The notes under the pieces: model-generated
Told to the model about the DNA's origin: nothing
The model's input: only the letters and a program-made list of their open reading frames with translations
Database searches by the model: none
Origin: Treponema sp.
Lineage (GTDB): Bacteria; Spirochaetota; Spirochaetia; Treponematales; Treponemataceae
Direction: 5' to 3'
Assembly: GCA_023231445.1 (NCBI GenBank)
Contig: JALNVF010000110.1
Coordinates: forward strand, 1-10,824
DNA: 10,824 nt
Shown: one piece after another, positions 1-5,991 of the stretch
How positions within the stretch are numbered: position 1 is the first letter of the stretch
How the letters are laid out: each line of letters starts with the position of its first letter
Made by a program: the position numbers and the translations under genes

Positions 1-240
1 ACATCGTCGATAGGACTTGCGCTTGAAACGGCGCCGTACTATGGACTGACTGCAAAAGAAGCACGGCAGGAAGCAGACACTATCTGCCAAACAGTGCACG
101 GAAACTGGCGCCGCCTTGCCGGACAGTACGGTATTTCATACAGTGCAGCAGAGTATATGAGTCCGGCTTTTGTTAATGTACGAAAACCGGAAGTCATCGA
201 AAGATCGGGATTTGCCGAACGTTTTATTTCTACCGGATGA
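1..240 (+). CDS. HipA-like kinase toxin, C-terminal piece (5' end outside window)
   Basis: Frame 1 is open from the first base to a TGA at 238-240, giving 79 residues. The segment 'LALETAPYYGLTAKEA', then 'TVHGNWRRLAGQYGIS' and 'MSPAFV', resembles the helical C-terminal end of HipA-family Ser/Thr kinases (toxin half of HipBA systems), where a Trp-Arg pair and a final 'AF' segment are usual. HipA phosphorylates a cytoplasmic target such as glutamyl-tRNA synthetase; the kinase active site would lie left of the window, so activity cannot be judged. No hipB is visible, and the usual HipB position is also outside. The downstream DNA switches at once to an unrelated truncated ATPase, so the end may be natural or a break point. 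Family call is from recognisable sequence pattern only. Confidence 0.6.
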   Translation, partial: TSSIGLALETAPYYGLTAKEARQEADTICQTVHGNWRRLAGQYGISYSAAEYMSPAFVNVRKPEVIERSGFAERFISTG

Positions 241-307
241 ATCAGGCCGTCGTATTCCAGAAGTACATCTATCTATTGAGTAAACAGTCAGACAAGGAAA
301 TCTATGC
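241..307. other. Short junction without recognisable gene
   Basis: These 67 bases between the HipA-like stop and the first DUF4143-like codon carry stops in the ATPase frame (TAA at 281-283). I see no promoter or ribosome site in them. It is probably the scar where an ATPase gene lost its N-terminal half. Confidence 0.35.
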
Positions 308-883
308 AGCGAACTTATTTATGTCCCTCATTGGTCATTTGCGGAAATGAACGAAGCTTTCGGCTGGACGCTGGATCAGTACATATACTTCGGTGCGTAT
401 CCGGGCGCTGCAGACTTGATTGATGATGAGGCACGCTGGAAGAACTATATCCGCAATTCAATTATCATACCAAGCATTACAAAAGACATTCTTCTGCTTA
501 CAAAAGTAAACAAGCCGGCGCTACTTCAGCAGCTCTTCGAGCTCGGCAGTCATTATTCGGCGCAGATTGTTTCCTTTAATTCAATGCTCGGGCAGCTCAC
601 CGACGCAGGAAATACAACAACACTTACTTCATATCTGGAACTCCTCTCACAAAGCGGTCTGCTCGCCGGGCTCCAGAAATATTCAGGCAGCATGATTCAC
701 ACAAAGGGAACAACTCCTAAATTTCAGGTTTTTAATAATGCGCTTATGACGGCCAATTTAAATCTGACTTTTGAACAGGCACGGCGGGTGCTATATCCGA
801 TGAGAACAGTGTTATTGATTATTCTGCAAAACGAGCGTATTCTACAAAGGAAAAACAGTAAAAGTTGCAAAAATCATTTATAG
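308..883 (+). pseudogene. ATPase/DUF4143 gene remnant, C-terminal domain only
   Basis: The frame reads 'SELIYVPHWSFAEMNEAFGW' from 308, continues through 'FGAYPGAADLIDDE', 'TKDILLLTKVNKPALLQQLF' and 'MLGQLTDAGNTTTL', and keeps DUF4143 similarity to about 784 ('FEQARR'). This is the middle-to-C-terminal part of an AAA_14/DUF4143 ATPase. The P-loop, Walker B and the first roughly 150-200 residues are absent, because a TAA at 281-283 closes the frame upstream, and the terminal PD-(D/E)XK-like part is replaced by about 31 unrelated residues ending at the TAG at 881-883. The first ATG in frame is 347, but no ribosome site precedes it. It belongs to a different DUF4143 subgroup from the three intact paralogues in the window. 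I regard it as a non-functional fragment. Confidence 0.75.
815..843 (+). promoter_or_regulatory. Possible sigma-70-type promoter of the ATPase at 895
   Basis: TTGATT at 815-820 and TATTCT at 838-843 are 17 bases apart, four of six consensus matches each. Transcription would begin near 850, giving a leader of about 45 bases before the ATG at 895. The site lies where similarity to the upstream DUF4143 remnant has ended, so it may be the native upstream region of the next gene. Confidence 0.3.
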
Positions 884-894
884 GAAGGTCTTTC

Positions 895-2151
895 ATGGAA
901 ATCAAACGCGACATATACCTGAATGCCCTTTTACGAAAACGGGGAAACGGCCTTATAAAAATAGTGACGGGAATACGGCGCTGCGGAAAGTCATATCTTC
1001 TGGGAACGATTTTCAGAAACGCGCTCATTGCAGACGGAATTGCAGAAAATCACATTATTCAGATGTCCTTTGACTCAATCGAGAATGAAGAATACCACAA
1101 TCCTAAAACGTTCTTCAACTGGGCTAAGGGAAAGATCACTGATAACTTGCCTTATTATTTTCTGCTGGATGAAATTCAACTTATGGACCGCTTTGAATCT
1201 GCGCTGAACGGTCTGAATGAACTATCCAATGTTGATGTCTACGTTACCGGCAGCAACGCAAAATTTCTTTCTAAGGAAATAGCCACAGAATTTGCAGGCC
1301 GCGGCGATGAAGTACACATGTACCCCCTGAGCTTTTCAGAGTTTATGACAGTATATGAAGGAGATTCAATTCACGGCCTTCAGGAGTATATGACATGGGG
1401 CGGAATACCCCTCGTAGTTCTGGCATCTGAACAGGACAAGGCAAAACTTCTGCATTCTCTTTTTGACGAAACGTATACCCGTGATATAGTGAACAAACAT
1501 CACATCCGGAACAGAAGGGAACTTGAAGATCTGCTGAATATTCTGTCCTCTTCAACAGGCTCCCTGACAAATCCCGAAAAACTGATGAATACTTTCAAAT
1601 CGGTAAAGAAATCTAAGATTACGGCAAATACAATCGGAACGTATCTCGACTATTTTGAAGACTCGTTCCTTGTTGAATCCGCAATGAGATTTGATATAAA
1701 AGGTAAAGCCTATATCGAAACACCCAAAAAATACTATTTTACGGATATCGGACTCCGCAATGCACGGTTGGGTTTCAGGCAGAACGAACAGACTCACATT
1801 ATGGAGAATGTCATTTACAACGAACTACGTATCCGCGGCTGTGAAGTTGACGTAGGTGTAGTTCCCGTTGCAGAAAAAAATGAAGAAGGAAAAATGGTTC
1901 ACAAGCAGCTGGAAATTGATTTCATCTGTTCTCCGGGGGGAGGTCAAAAAAAATATTACATTCAGTCAGCTTACTCCCTTCCCGACGAAAAAAAACGCGA
2001 ACAGGAAGTGAGACCTTTTCTAAAAACCGGAGACTCATTCAAAAAGATTGTCATAACAAACGACCTGACGCCGAGTTCTTATGATGACAACGGAATACTG
2101 ACACTTAATTTCATTAATTTTCTCACCGATGCGGACAGTCTGGAAAAATAA
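895..2151 (+). CDS. ATP-binding protein, AAA_14 + DUF4143 (paralogue A)
   Basis: A 418-residue P-loop ATPase of the AAA_14/DUF4143 type, normal length for the family. Start chosen at ATG 895 because AGGAAGG (882-888) sits 6 bases upstream; an in-frame TTG at 865 has no such site. Walker A is 'GIRRCGKS' (residues 26-33), Walker B 'YYFLLDEIQ' with D92-E93, and 'VTGSNA' near 117-122 is the sensor-1-like strand. The DUF4143 part follows, and the end has the PD-(D/E)XK-like pattern E304 ... 'LEIDF' (D342) ... 'YIQSAYSL' (Q357), in which the nuclease lysine is replaced by alanine. Function of the family is not established; it is cytoplasmic with no signal peptide or membrane segment. It stands alone, with a remnant of another paralogue just upstream and a 309-base gap downstream. 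Confidence 0.9.
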   Translation: MEIKRDIYLNALLRKRGNGLIKIVTGIRRCGKSYLLGTIFRNALIADGIAENHIIQMSFDSIENEEYHNPKTFFNWAKGKITDNLPYYFLLDEIQLMDRFESALNGLNELSNVDVYVTGSNAKFLSKEIATEFAGRGDEVHMYPLSFSEFMTVYEGDSIHGLQEYMTWGGIPLVVLASEQDKAKLLHSLFDETYTRDIVNKHHIRNRRELEDLLNILSSSTGSLTNPEKLMNTFKSVKKSKITANTIGTYLDYFEDSFLVESAMRFDIKGKAYIETPKKYYFTDIGLRNARLGFRQNEQTHIMENVIYNELRIRGCEVDVGVVPVAEKNEEGKMVHKQLEIDFICSPGGGQKKYYIQSAYSLPDEKKREQEVRPFLKTGDSFKKIVITNDLTPSSYDDNGILTLNFINFLTDADSLEK

Positions 2152-2241
2152 ACAGTTAATCCGTTATTCCCGGAATTATACCCCATCAAAGGTATTCCAG
2201 GAATAAAAGACGAAATAAAAAAATTATTCGAAGAAAAATAA
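2152..2241 (+). pseudogene. Short C-terminal relic in frame after the ATPase stop
   Basis: Directly after the TAA at 2149-2151 the same frame stays open for 29 codons to the TAA at 2239-2241 and reads like real protein: 'FPELYPIKGIPGIKDE' followed by 'IKKLFEEK'. Paralogue A already ends in the usual family manner, so this is more likely the tail of an unrelated deleted gene than an extension lost by a nonsense mutation. I do not recognise the source. No start codon or ribosome site precedes it. Confidence 0.3.
2164..2206. repeat. Imperfect stem-loop / twin TATTCC-n-GGAATA palindromes
   Basis: Two near-palindromes, ATTCC-C-GGAAT (2166-2176) and TATTCC-A-GGAATA (2193-2205), lie 28 bases apart, and the outer TTATTCC (2164-2170) pairs with GGAATAA (2200-2206). 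The whole can fold into one long stem with a C/A mismatch and a small bulge. No T-run follows on the plus strand, so it is not a classic terminator. It overlaps the short coding relic and may be a by-product of it. Confidence 0.35.
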
Positions 2242-2246
2242 TACTC

Positions 2247-2325
2247 TTTTATTCTCCTCTCTTTTCTTCCTGAATTATTACTTTACAAACGAATCGGAGG
2301 AATCCCGCACTGCCCTGCGCTTTAT
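2247..2325 (+). pseudogene. Relic of the Rpn-type gene 5' end with internal deletion
   Basis: Bases 2283-2323 match bases 7368-7408 inside the intact Rpn gene (shared core 'ACAAACGAATCGGAGGAATC', then 'CGCACTGCCC'), and bases 2247-2285 match the T/C-rich leader at 7213-7246. The roughly 120 bases between these blocks, including the start codon, are missing here. The join sits on CTTTA, which is present at both break points of the intact copy. This is a decayed second copy of the leader plus codons about 30-43 of the gene at 7280; it encodes nothing. Confidence 0.7.
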
Positions 2326-2345
2326 GTCAGGATAGATGACACCTA

Positions 2346-2416
2346 ACCTGAATATTCACTCGATATAATGGCATTATACAGTCATTATTCAATCGTTTTA
2401 GTGGCTGTATTCAGGT
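2346..2416. promoter_or_regulatory. Nested palindromes upstream of ATPase paralogue B
   Basis: ACCTGAATA at 2346-2354 is a perfect inverted match of TATTCAGGT at 2408-2416. Inside it lies TATAATG-G-CATTATA (2364-2378), a second perfect palindrome. A direct repeat AGTGGCT occurs at 2400-2406 and 2433-2439, 33 bases apart, the second copy between the -35 and -10 boxes of the promoter at 2426-2454. The symmetry and position suggest protein binding sites or a cruciform; no regulator gene is identified. Confidence 0.4.
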
Positions 2417-2425
2417 ATATTTCCA

Positions 2426-2454
2426 TTGAAACAGTGGCTTTAATAGAGTATTAT
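2426..2454 (+). promoter_or_regulatory. Promoter of ATPase paralogue B, possibly leaderless
   Basis: TTGAAA (2426-2431) and TATTAT (2449-2454) are 17 bases apart, close to the sigma-70 consensus. The ATG at 2461 begins 7 bases after the -10 box, about where transcription should start. The only purine-rich stretch before the ATG is AAGG at 2456-2459, one base away and too close to act as a normal Shine-Dalgarno site. Confidence 0.5.
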
Positions 2455-2460
2455 TAAGGT

Positions 2461-3834
2461 ATGGAACGTTTTGCCTTAAAAAAATTAGTTGCATGGAAAA
2501 ACTCCGACACCAGAAAACCTCTCCTTTTTCTCGGAGCAAGGCAGGTGGGAAAAACATGGCTTTTAAAGGAATTCGGACAGAAGTATTTTGAAAAGACTGC
2601 CTATTTTAAATTCGACAACAACGCCCGGCTTTCAACTTTTTTCGATGGCGATTATAACGTCACTCGTATTATCCCCCTTCTGGAACTGGAAGCGGGATTT
2701 AAGTTTGACCCTGAAAATACATTGCTTATTTTTGATGAAATCCAGATTTGTCCGCGTGCAATAACTTCCCTTAAATATTTTTGTGAAGATGCAAGAGAAT
2801 ACTGTATTGCTGCGGCAGGTTCTATGCTTGGTGTTGAAGAACATAAAGGCAGCGGCTGGCCGGTTGGAAAAATTGACAAGCTGCTTCTTTACCCTATGAG
2901 CTTTTCCGAATTTATGGTTGCCGGCAAAAATGAACTTATGCTGGAGCCATTGAAAAACTATGATAAAGCAATTATCAAAACCTTTATGGACAAATACACT
3001 GAACTTCTGAAAAACTATTACTTTGTCGGCGGAATGCCGGAAGTTGTTCAGACCTTCATTGATTCAAAAGATTATTTTGCAACAAGGAAAATGCAGGAAT
3101 CCCTTCTGGATAACTACAAAGATGATTTTTCTACGCATGCCCCTGCGCCAGAAATAGAAAAAATATATGCCCTCTGGGATTCAATTCCTGTTCAACTTGC
3201 AAAGGAACGTAAGACCTTTATCTATAAAGAAGTACTAAAAGGCGGCCGCACACGAACATTGGCCGATCCGCTGCGTTTTTTGACAAATGCAGGTCTCTGC
3301 TACAAAATTCCACGAGTACAATCTCCCGGCATTCCTTTAGACGCTTATAAGGATGATGCTTTCAAGCTTTTCTTCCTTGATGTGGGTCTTTTAGGAGCAA
3401 AATCGAATCTTAGCCCAAAAACGCTTCTGGATGGAAATCAGATTTTTAAGGAATTCAAAGGCGCCCTTGCCGAGGAATTCGTATTACAGGAATTCAAGGC
3501 GTATTTTGACCAGAAGCTTTTCTATTGGTCTGCAGAACGAAGTGCAAATGAAATTGATTTTCTGATTCAGGACGACAGTAATTTTATTCCTATTGAGGTA
3601 AAATCGGAACAGAATCTCAAGGCAAAAAGCTTAAAAGCATTCTGTCAGAAATATAAACCTCAGACAGCAGTCAGACTTTCTTTGCAGCAGCCCAGTTTTT
3701 CACCTGTTCCTTTTGAAAATGAAAATGGAGCATACCGGCTCTGCGATATCCCTTTATTTGCTATCGAAAACTGGCAAAAATTTGCCGGAGAAGAAGAAAA
3801 AGAGTATACAAGCAAAAATTACAAACCCTTATAA
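2461..3834 (+). CDS. ATP-binding protein, AAA_14 + DUF4143 (paralogue B)
   Basis: A 457-residue ATPase of the AAA_14/DUF4143 family. Walker A is 'GARQVGKT' (residues 25-32), Walker B 'LLIFDEIQ' with D92-E93, and 'AAAGSMLG' (117-124) is the sensor strand; 'LLLYPMSFSEF' and 'YYFVGGMPEVV' mark the family core. The C-terminal end carries a complete PD-(D/E)XK-like signature: 'EEF' near 338-340, 'NEIDFLI' with D366, and 'IEVKS' with E379 and K381. Unlike paralogues A and C it keeps the lysine, so it is the best candidate for a catalytic nuclease domain. The start at 2461 matches the usual family N-terminus ('xxRxLxxLxxWK'). The last 17 or so residues are Lys/Glu-rich and end where rmlD debris begins, so the tail may have been changed by the junction. 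Cytoplasmic; role unknown. Confidence 0.9.
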   Translation: MERFALKKLVAWKNSDTRKPLLFLGARQVGKTWLLKEFGQKYFEKTAYFKFDNNARLSTFFDGDYNVTRIIPLLELEAGFKFDPENTLLIFDEIQICPRAITSLKYFCEDAREYCIAAAGSMLGVEEHKGSGWPVGKIDKLLLYPMSFSEFMVAGKNELMLEPLKNYDKAIIKTFMDKYTELLKNYYFVGGMPEVVQTFIDSKDYFATRKMQESLLDNYKDDFSTHAPAPEIEKIYALWDSIPVQLAKERKTFIYKEVLKGGRTRTLADPLRFLTNAGLCYKIPRVQSPGIPLDAYKDDAFKLFFLDVGLLGAKSNLSPKTLLDGNQIFKEFKGALAEEFVLQEFKAYFDQKLFYWSAERSANEIDFLIQDDSNFIPIEVKSEQNLKAKSLKAFCQKYKPQTAVRLSLQQPSFSPVPFENENGAYRLCDIPLFAIENWQKFAGEEEKEYTSKNYKPL

Positions 3835-4239
3835 CACAAAGGTGTACACGAAGTTCTTACCGTCCCAGCCGTACAGCCATGCGGTACGTAGTATATAGAA
3901 GTTTTCTTTCAAAACGTCACGCACGGCCCTTTCACCTGCAGCTTTTGTTACACCATATACGCCGAGCGGTGCCATGGGCATGTCTTCGGTATAGGGTACG
4001 CATCCCGTGCCGTCAAAAACGTAGTCGGTGGAAATATGGATAAGGCACGCTCCGAGTTTCTTTGCAACCGACGCTATGTTACGGGGACCGTCCTCGTTTA
4101 GTTTTGCGGCAAGTTCCCTGTCGTCTTCCGCTTTATCAACTGCGGTATATGCTGAACAGTTTACTATCCACGTAATGCGTTCCTTCTGCGATCCTGCAAA
4201 CCGCTCAAGTGCGGACGGATCCGTTATGTCCGGAATGTG
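3829..4239 (-). pseudogene. rmlD: rmlD internal fragment (dTDP-4-dehydrorhamnose reductase)
   Basis: Reading right to left from about 4239 the frame gives 'IPDITDPSALERFAG', 'WIVNCSAYTAVDKAE', 'HISTDYVFDG', 'YGVTKAAGE' (the YxxxK catalytic pair of short-chain dehydrogenases) and 'ILRTAWLYGWDGKNFVYT', then runs into unrelated bases and a stop at 3829-3831 that overlaps the stop of paralogue B. RmlD performs the last step of dTDP-L-rhamnose synthesis. The NAD(P)-binding N-terminus (GxxGxxG) and the C-terminal third are missing, so it cannot work. Bases 3840-3905 are nearly identical to 10759-10824 in the other rmlD piece. The N-terminal side is cut where the upstream region of paralogue C begins. 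Confidence 0.9.
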
Positions 4240-4248
4240 TCATAATAA

Positions 4249-4299
4249 TGTCGATTATACTCGACAAATAGTACTTATTATTATAGAATATACTCGACA
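4249..4299 (+). promoter_or_regulatory. Tandem palindromic operators before ATPase paralogue C
   Basis: TGTCGATTATACTCGACA at 4249-4266 is a perfect 6-bp inverted repeat (TGTCGA/TCGACA) around a 6-base centre. A second site at 4282-4299, TATAGAATATACTCGACA, matches it at 15 of 18 positions and keeps the right half exactly. The sites are 33 bases apart, about three DNA turns, so both would face the same side. They cover the -35 and -10/start regions of the likely promoter, the layout expected of repression by a dimeric regulator. The regulator is unknown; the ATPase itself could be autoregulatory. Confidence 0.6.
4261..4289 (+). promoter_or_regulatory. Promoter of ATPase paralogue C
   Basis: TCGACA (4261-4266) and TAGAAT (4284-4289) have a 17-base spacer and match consensus at four or more positions each. 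The -35 box is the right half of operator 1 and the -10 box lies inside operator 2. Expected start is near 4296, giving a leader of about 17 bases that contains AAGGAG. Confidence 0.45.
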
Positions 4300-4312
4300 A
4301 CAAGGAGTGTTT

Positions 4313-5575
4313 ATGAATCACGACATTCTCAAAGAAGTAATATTTGACCAGCAGGAAGTAATTAGAAAAATTCTAATTTTCCCACGGGAATATAAATTCG
4401 ATGAAAATGCGGATTATGTGTTGGTCGGCCTGCGCCGCGCCGGTAAATCAACAATGCTGTATAAAATTGTTCAGGATCTTATTGCTAAAGGGGCTGACTG
4501 GAATCAAATAATTTACATCAATTTTGAAGACGAGCGTCTGAGCGAATTTACGGCAAAAGACTTTAACGATATTCCCGAAGTACAGGCAGAACTGAGCGAT
4601 AAAAAAGGATATTTCTTTCTGGATGAAATTCAGAATATTGACGGATGGGAAAAGTTTTCCAGAAGACTGGCGGATTCAAAGAAACGTACGTATATCACCG
4701 GAAGCAATGCAAAAATGCTCAGCGGCGAAATTGAAACAACCCTCGGAGGACGGTATCTCACCAAATTTATTTCACCCTATAATTTCAGGGAATTTCTTAC
4801 TGCAAACACTCTCTCTTTCGACGAAAAATCAATTCTGCAGACTGCATACCGTGGAAAAATAAAACGGGCTTTTAATGAGTATCTGATATATGGAGGATTT
4901 CCGGAAAGTCTTTCGTATCAGAATAAACGTGAATACGTTTCGAGCATTTATCAGAAAATTCTTCTCGGCGACATCGCCACGCGTAACAATATCCGTAATG
5001 TAAATGCATTAAAGATTATGATGAAGAAGCTGGCTGAATCCGTTAAAGATGAAATTTCCTTTACAAAGCTGCACAATATCCTGAAAACAATCGGAATAAC
5101 CGTAAGTAAAGATTCCATTATAGATTATGTAGGATACGCACAGGAATCATATCTTATTTTTGCAGTCAGAAATTATTTTGCAAAATTTGCAGAAAAAGAA
5201 AGTAATCCGAAGTATTATTTCGGCGACAATGGTCTTCTGCACCTGTTCTTGAATGACACCGACACGGCTCTGCTTGAAAATCTGATTGCCGTTACACTTT
5301 CACAAAAATATACCGGTGAAGTCTATTATCTGAAATCTGAAAAAACAGGACTGGATATAGATTTTTATATTCCTCAAACAGGAACAGCAGTTCAGGTTGC
5401 CTGGTCGATCAGGAACATATCGAATAATCGAGAAATCGAAAACCTGATAAAGGCAGCCTCGGTAATGCCTGCCGTAAAACGATTTGTGATCATTACGTAC
5501 GAAGAGGAAGACTCGCTGACGATCAATGGAGTCACTGTCGAAGTAATCCCCGCCTGGAAATGGCTGCTTCTGTAG
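4313..5575 (+). CDS. ATP-binding protein, AAA_14 + DUF4143 (paralogue C)
   Basis: A 420-residue ATPase. The start is ATG 4313, preceded by AAGGAG at 4302-4307; the frame is open back to 4028 but that stretch is antisense to rmlD and is not part of the protein. Walker A is 'GLRRAGKS' (residues 39-46), Walker B 'YFFLDEIQ' with D104-E105, 'ITGSNAKML' (128-136) is the sensor strand, and 'YLIYGGFPES' marks the DUF4143 boundary. The C-terminal domain has E322, 'LDIDF' (D350) and 'VQVAW' (Q361, alanine at the lysine position), so the nuclease-like fold is probably present but the active-site lysine is not. It resembles paralogue A more than B. The end 'VIPAWKWLLL' is a typical full-length finish. 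The gene with its operators is flanked on both sides by minus-strand sugar-gene debris, as if placed as one compact unit. Confidence 0.9.
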   Translation: MNHDILKEVIFDQQEVIRKILIFPREYKFDENADYVLVGLRRAGKSTMLYKIVQDLIAKGADWNQIIYINFEDERLSEFTAKDFNDIPEVQAELSDKKGYFFLDEIQNIDGWEKFSRRLADSKKRTYITGSNAKMLSGEIETTLGGRYLTKFISPYNFREFLTANTLSFDEKSILQTAYRGKIKRAFNEYLIYGGFPESLSYQNKREYVSSIYQKILLGDIATRNNIRNVNALKIMMKKLAESVKDEISFTKLHNILKTIGITVSKDSIIDYVGYAQESYLIFAVRNYFAKFAEKESNPKYYFGDNGLLHLFLNDTDTALLENLIAVTLSQKYTGEVYYLKSEKTGLDIDFYIPQTGTAVQVAWSIRNISNNREIENLIKAASVMPAVKRFVIITYEEEDSLTINGVTVEVIPAWKWLLL

Positions 5576-5578
5576 AAT

Positions 5579-5642
5579 AGAAATCGCGCCAATGAAGTTT
5601 AACCGCATATTCAGCCATCCGGTCGCGGATGACAAAGTCCAT
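5579..5642 (-). pseudogene. 5' stub of a gene coupled to glf
   Basis: An ATG at 5642-5640 overlaps the glf stop as TAATG, a common arrangement for translationally coupled genes. It reads 'MDFVIRDRMAEYAVKLHW' before meeting the end of ATPase paralogue C. I do not recognise the protein from some 20 residues. It was probably the next gene in the glf operon, cut when the ATPase region arrived. Confidence 0.35.
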
Positions 5643-5731
5643 TACATAATCTTTTTCGCAAGGTCCAGCGCCGCAGCAATGGTGTCGTCCATATCAAAAT
5701 ATTTATACATTCCGAGTCTACCACCAAATAT
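5642..5731 (-). pseudogene. glf: UDP-galactopyranose mutase, C-terminal fragment
   Basis: The frame from 5731 down to the TAA at 5642-5644 reads 'IFGGRLGMYKYFDMDDTI' and 'AALDLAKKIM'. 'GGRLGxYxYxDMD' is a signature of the C-terminal end of UDP-galactopyranose mutase, the FAD enzyme that makes UDP-galactofuranose for surface polysaccharides. Only about 29 of some 370 residues remain. The cut lies exactly at the tip of an IS21-like element (5732), so the element or a rearrangement through it removed the rest; the sequence on the far side of the element is not glf. Confidence 0.85.
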
Positions 5732-5938
5732 TGAATATTCCGCTTGAATGAAAGCACCAGTCCGGCAACTGTCTGCTGCTGTCTTCTTCTGGATTTTTAC
5801 AACCGTTTTCTGCGACACATGACAACATGAAACGACTTGTCTTTGTGAGATACCGAGATTTGTAAGTCTCAGTATTTCTCTGTATTTGATCATAAATGAC
5901 CTCCTCGTATAAAAGAATTGTACCTGGCGGTACATTCA
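5732..5938 (-). mobile_element. 207-bp internally deleted IS21-like element
   Basis: The right tip starts TGAATATTCCGC (5732 on the plus strand) and the left tip, read on the minus strand from 5938, is TGAATGTACCGC, 10 of 12 matching, so the ends form a terminal inverted repeat beginning with TG. Bases 5732-5767 are identical, in inverse orientation, to 9745-9780 at the right end of the IS21 copy that carries istB. Between the ends only the first 40 or so codons of istA remain; the rest of istA and all of istB are gone. It is a MITE-like derivative that could move only with help from a complete relative. I see no clear target duplication at its borders. Confidence 0.7.
5768..5893 (-). pseudogene. 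istA: istA 5' fragment (IS21 transposase, DNA-binding N-terminus)
   Basis: From ATG at 5893-5891, with the strong site GAGGAGG 5-6 bases upstream, the minus strand reads 'MIKYREILRLTNLGISQRQV', then 'VSCCHVSQKTVVKIQKK', the helix-turn-helix start of IS21-family IstA. After about 42 codons the frame passes straight into the right-end sequence of the element. The DDE catalytic core is missing. The ATG at 5935 in the same frame is inside the terminal repeat and is not preferred. Confidence 0.75.
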
Positions 5939-5950
5939 AATTATACGAGG
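5903..5950. repeat. Large hairpin over the istA leader and IS left tip
   Basis: CCTCGTATAA (5903-5912) and TTATACGAGG (5941-5950) are perfect inverses, and GTACC (5920-5924) / GGTAC (5929-5933) share the same centre, with GAAT/ATTC also able to pair between them. As minus-strand RNA this folds just before, and at its base touches, the istA ribosome site. The outer right arm extends 12 bases beyond the tip I assign to the element. Probably a device that prevents read-through translation of the transposase from outside transcripts. Confidence 0.5.
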
Positions 5951-5975
5951 ATGATTCCCATCGTACCGGAATCAT
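5951..5975. repeat. Short perfect inverted repeat beside the IS tip
   Basis: ATGATTCC (5951-5958) and GGAATCAT (5968-5975) are perfect inverses with a 9-base loop. It abuts the larger hairpin at 5903-5950, so the two stand side by side. No function is evident. Confidence 0.35.
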
Positions 5976-5991
5976 GATCCCCTGATGACCG

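Noticed and set aside
2164..2206. Terminator for ATPase paralogue A
   Set aside because: The stem is imperfect and no T-run follows on the plus strand.
4249..4299. Start of a CRISPR or iteron array
   Set aside because: Only two copies are present, each is itself palindromic, and both coincide with promoter elements.
4028..4312. N-terminal extension of 95 residues on ATPase paralogue C
   Set aside because: The stretch is antisense to well-conserved rmlD codons, contains the promoter and operators, and a strong AAGGAG-ATG start follows at 4313.
5300..5635. 111-residue minus-strand reading frame
   Set aside because: Mostly antisense to the C-terminal domain of ATPase paralogue C and without recognisable motifs.
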